A stretch of DNA of 6,258 bases from an uncultured Lachnospiraceae bacterium (GTDB taxonomy: Bacteria; Bacillota; Clostridia; Lachnospirales; Lachnospiraceae), in contig CABRSG010000138.1 in assembly GCA_902473545.1 (NCBI GenBank), forward strand, positions 1-6,258. Reading direction: 5' to 3'. Below are positions 5,701 to 6,258 of this stretch, piece after piece. The notes beneath the pieces were generated by a model that was given only the letters and a program-made list of their open reading frames with translations, searched no databases and was not told where the DNA came from. Each line of letters begins with the position of its first letter. Position 1 is the stretch's first letter. The position numbers and the translations under genes are program-made.

Positions 5701-6258
5701 TTAGCAGGGAGTCGGGAAAGTTTACTGCGGCCTCGCAGTGGAAGACATCTGTCTCAGGGCAGAACGTAGTGATCTCCTGTGATTTTAAGAAAAATCCGCC
5801 CGCACCGGATAATCAGACGCTGCGGTTTGATATCACCTGCCGCCTGAAGGACGGATATGACTGCAGTGCATACGAGCAGATTGTCGGAAACCGGCGCTGG
5901 TACGTTGTACCAAACAAAGCGCGGATGAAGACAGTCTGGGCGCAGGGCAGCCCGCTGTACGAAGAGAAGGAGACCAATACTGTCACGGTAAAGCTTCCGG
6001 CGGGAGCAGTGGAAGCGCAGATTGTTCTCACAAAGGAGATTGACGCCGCCGATATTGTGTGGGCGCACGGCAATCCCACCTTCACTTTTTGCATCAGTGG
6101 GGAGGATGTGCTTGGAAAACGGCACACCTATTATCGGACGGTCGAGTTTATGCAGAGTAATGCACAGAACACCGGCAAAGCCTCGGCATCAGTAAGCCTG
6201 ACGGTGCCGGCAGGCTGGTATACCGTATCAGAGGAAAAAACCATGCGCTATCGGCTGG
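2799..6258 (+). CDS. Large secreted surface protein with acidic repeat stalk and fimbrial isopeptide-type domains (partial, 3' truncated by window edge)
   Basis: The frame runs from ATG 2799 to the last base, 1,153 codons with no stop. AGGAGG (2783-2788) lies 10 bases upstream and supports this start over the in-frame ATG at 2817. Residues 1-32 are a signal peptide: Lys/Arg-rich head, hydrophobic core IAAGILAVVMAI, likely cut after VAA (30-32). Residues about 35-215 are an acidic Glu/Thr/Gly/Pro-rich stalk with a 13-residue repeat (73-134). Residues about 216-390 look folded and beta-rich, then a second acidic linker (391-441). Residues 442-744 are an aromatic-rich region I cannot name. Residues about 745-900 and 908-1065 resemble tandem D2-type fimbrial isopeptide domains (EDVLPAG and TDELEP turns; closing VANTA and VPNKA strands). 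From about 1076 a CnaB/prealbumin-like domain begins (LTKEI, WAHGNPTF, PAGWYTVSEE). It probably acts outside the cell as an adhesin or pilin-like protein. A C-terminal sorting signal would lie beyond the window and is unseen. Confidence 0.9.
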   Translation, partial: MKSEKFMRRRIAAGILAVVMAITPALPVQVAAQGLAGIETGKQDNIQTEKKGGMKEKRKQEWETGNTSGAFGMETKDGSVPEAAGTEEETGSAPETAGTEEETGSAPEIAVTEEETGSAPEIAVTEEETGSTPGYSDAEPMTEETSGSEQENDSGESNAETPGLPDAETETTNTEFWHDNGQDWWEDTDPDTEMPEQSGNTEEFGTETGADAEPGDRVVLADTNGDTEVFIFLKEGASFAEDVSFRVLCIADIIGETEEKEMHCKKLEDALLAAWHQALPEKTAENVKTFLPYYLLLTDAQGEEINFPGEAEIRLTICDEDIYQAFWQAQDSVGASADSDWMKSLHIAWQGRNDVFRETPGKRMTLDDEKHAVTFVFETKETGWFSLLYAEEEADAPETESPDGQAETPEEEVKSEMTEDLSEAGTEADTESGQEADVGLENLKGVRLLAARAALSPSGNPVTASGSGFRLMSTSELDGAYRAATWYSGISSFEPFNTAGSAVKTMTKADGDIYIFYPTNDASAGKFGGVYQKILFKDGVWYDLKMTVTAYTNKTYAGSDGGEVPSYPPMGFSRSKIAWYFMPTMGEYIMKMEYFKHDDAKQKAVAVNSRFQWWEIDNSQRFGIRTETGSIAKKFYQSANSTVYYKLQASKADGNTYLFVTASGQLPANDTRGNVGFVLKNCSTYFVAIGYRDHIQDSSDYRVSKASIAKRNESLKNGKPDEVTLGIVRQSDVDVPVPMDSAYPKKYVSNDGVSWEQTNTLPEITSEYYYKIEQYIPWQTPNNYYEKLVIEDVLPAGADYVGSMKITCLESGKNAAGSFQCVQKNDTVSITPVNLKSAALYGRTYTFVFKVRMDPEEIKPTQTKNTAVYKVANTAALASKHSGQTAVSMTSNKVTTQASVQRTSFAAPVKGLDQSESVREKQLSDAGETIVFSVFQTVPHNEEIWKPVQMVLTDELEPCMEYISAKVFSRESGKFTAASQWKTSVSGQNVVISCDFKKNPPAPDNQTLRFDITCRLKDGYDCSAYEQIVGNRRWYVVPNKARMKTVWAQGSPLYEEKETNTVTVKLPAGAVEAQIVLTKEIDAADIVWAHGNPTFTFCISGEDVLGKRHTYYRTVEFMQSNAQNTGKASASVSLTVPAGWYTVSEEKTMRYRL
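3015..3200 (+). repeat. 39-base (13-residue) in-frame tandem repeat in the stalk of the surface protein
   Basis: The unit encodes approximately TEEETGSAPE-x-A-x. A diverged copy lies at 3015-3053. Three good copies follow at 3054-3092, 3093-3131 and 3132-3170, then a partial copy at 3171-3200. The third and fourth units (3093-3131 and 3132-3170) differ at only two bases, both silent, which suggests recent duplication by slippage or recombination. Because 39 is a multiple of three, gain or loss of a unit changes stalk length without breaking the frame. Confidence 0.9.
5031..5498 (+). other. First D2-type fimbrial isopeptide-like domain (within the large CDS)
   Basis: Residues about 745-900. 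The order of elements is a Lys-containing first strand (PKKYV, K745/K746), a strand ending in YKIEQYIPW, the turn KLVIEDVLPAG with D792, and a closing strand KVANTAAL with N873. In the D2/CnaA-like domains of Gram-positive pilins, a Lys-Asn isopeptide bond is catalysed by an Asp, and this spacing fits that pattern. Residue assignment is by eye and not aligned. Two cysteines (C808, C821) are also present. Confidence 0.6.
5520..5990 (+). other. Second D2-type fimbrial isopeptide-like domain (within the large CDS)
   Basis: Residues about 908-1065. It repeats the plan of the preceding domain: APVKG with K910, a strand TIVFSVFQTVP, the turn MVLTDELEP with D954, and the closing strand YVVPNKA with N1039. 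It ends in a linker, TNTVTVKLP. The Lys-Asp and Asp-Asn distances (44 and 85) are close to those of the first copy (46 and 81). Four cysteines (959, 994, 1014, 1022) are present. Function is inferred from family pattern only. Confidence 0.6.
6021..6258 (+). other. Start of a CnaB/SpaA (prealbumin-like) domain, cut by the window edge
   Basis: From about residue 1075 the sequence changes to IVLTKEI with K1079, WAHGNPTFTF, a strand HTYYRTVEF, and then VPAGWYTVSEE with E1145. This matches the CnaB plan of an early lysine and a glutamate after the G-x-Y-x-V turn. The partner Asn or Asp would fall after the end of the window. Such domains often stack in several copies, so more may follow. Confidence 0.6.

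Overview
The window looks like chromosomal DNA from a gut-type Gram-positive Firmicute, most likely a member of the Lachnospiraceae or a related Clostridia. This is an inference. It rests on roughly balanced base composition, strong AGGAGG-type ribosome binding sites, sigma-A-like promoters, a short GC stem plus U-tract terminator, and a very large secreted protein with tandem isopeptide-type domains of the kind common in that family. No species can be named from the sequence alone.

Layout: (1) bases 1-209 hold the 3' end of a plus-strand gene that starts before the window and whose product I do not recognise. (2) Bases 251-1132, minus strand, encode a complete AraC-family regulator with an N-terminal cupin-like sensor and a C-terminal double helix-turn-helix. 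(3) Bases 1133-1299 are a divergent control region with a good extended -10 promoter for the regulator, a weak promoter for the transporter, and two perfect short palindromes. (4) Bases 1300-2490 encode a 396-residue major facilitator superfamily (MFS) transporter, followed by a stop-proximal hairpin and a canonical intrinsic terminator. (5) After an AT-rich stretch, a consensus TTGACA-17-TATAGT promoter with an extended -10 and an 85-base leader hairpin drive a long gene. That gene begins at 2799 and is still open at the last base: 1,153 codons without a stop.

The AraC regulator and the MFS transporter form a classic sensor/uptake pair. The regulator probably senses a small molecule, probably a sugar or sugar derivative, and controls the divergent transporter and perhaps itself. 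The long gene is a separate transcription unit. It encodes an exported protein with a signal peptide, an acidic Glu/Thr-rich stalk containing a 13-residue tandem repeat, two folded regions of uncertain family, two D2-type fimbrial isopeptide-like domains, and the start of a CnaB/prealbumin-like domain. It is best read as a large surface adhesin or pilin-like protein. The wall-anchor end lies outside the window.

I see no CRISPR array, tRNA, rRNA, insertion sequence or attachment site. The most interesting object is the giant surface protein: its repeat stalk, its parallel Lys/Asp/Asn triads, and its unusually high cysteine content for a Gram-positive exported protein. I do not see evidence for a wholly new type of system.
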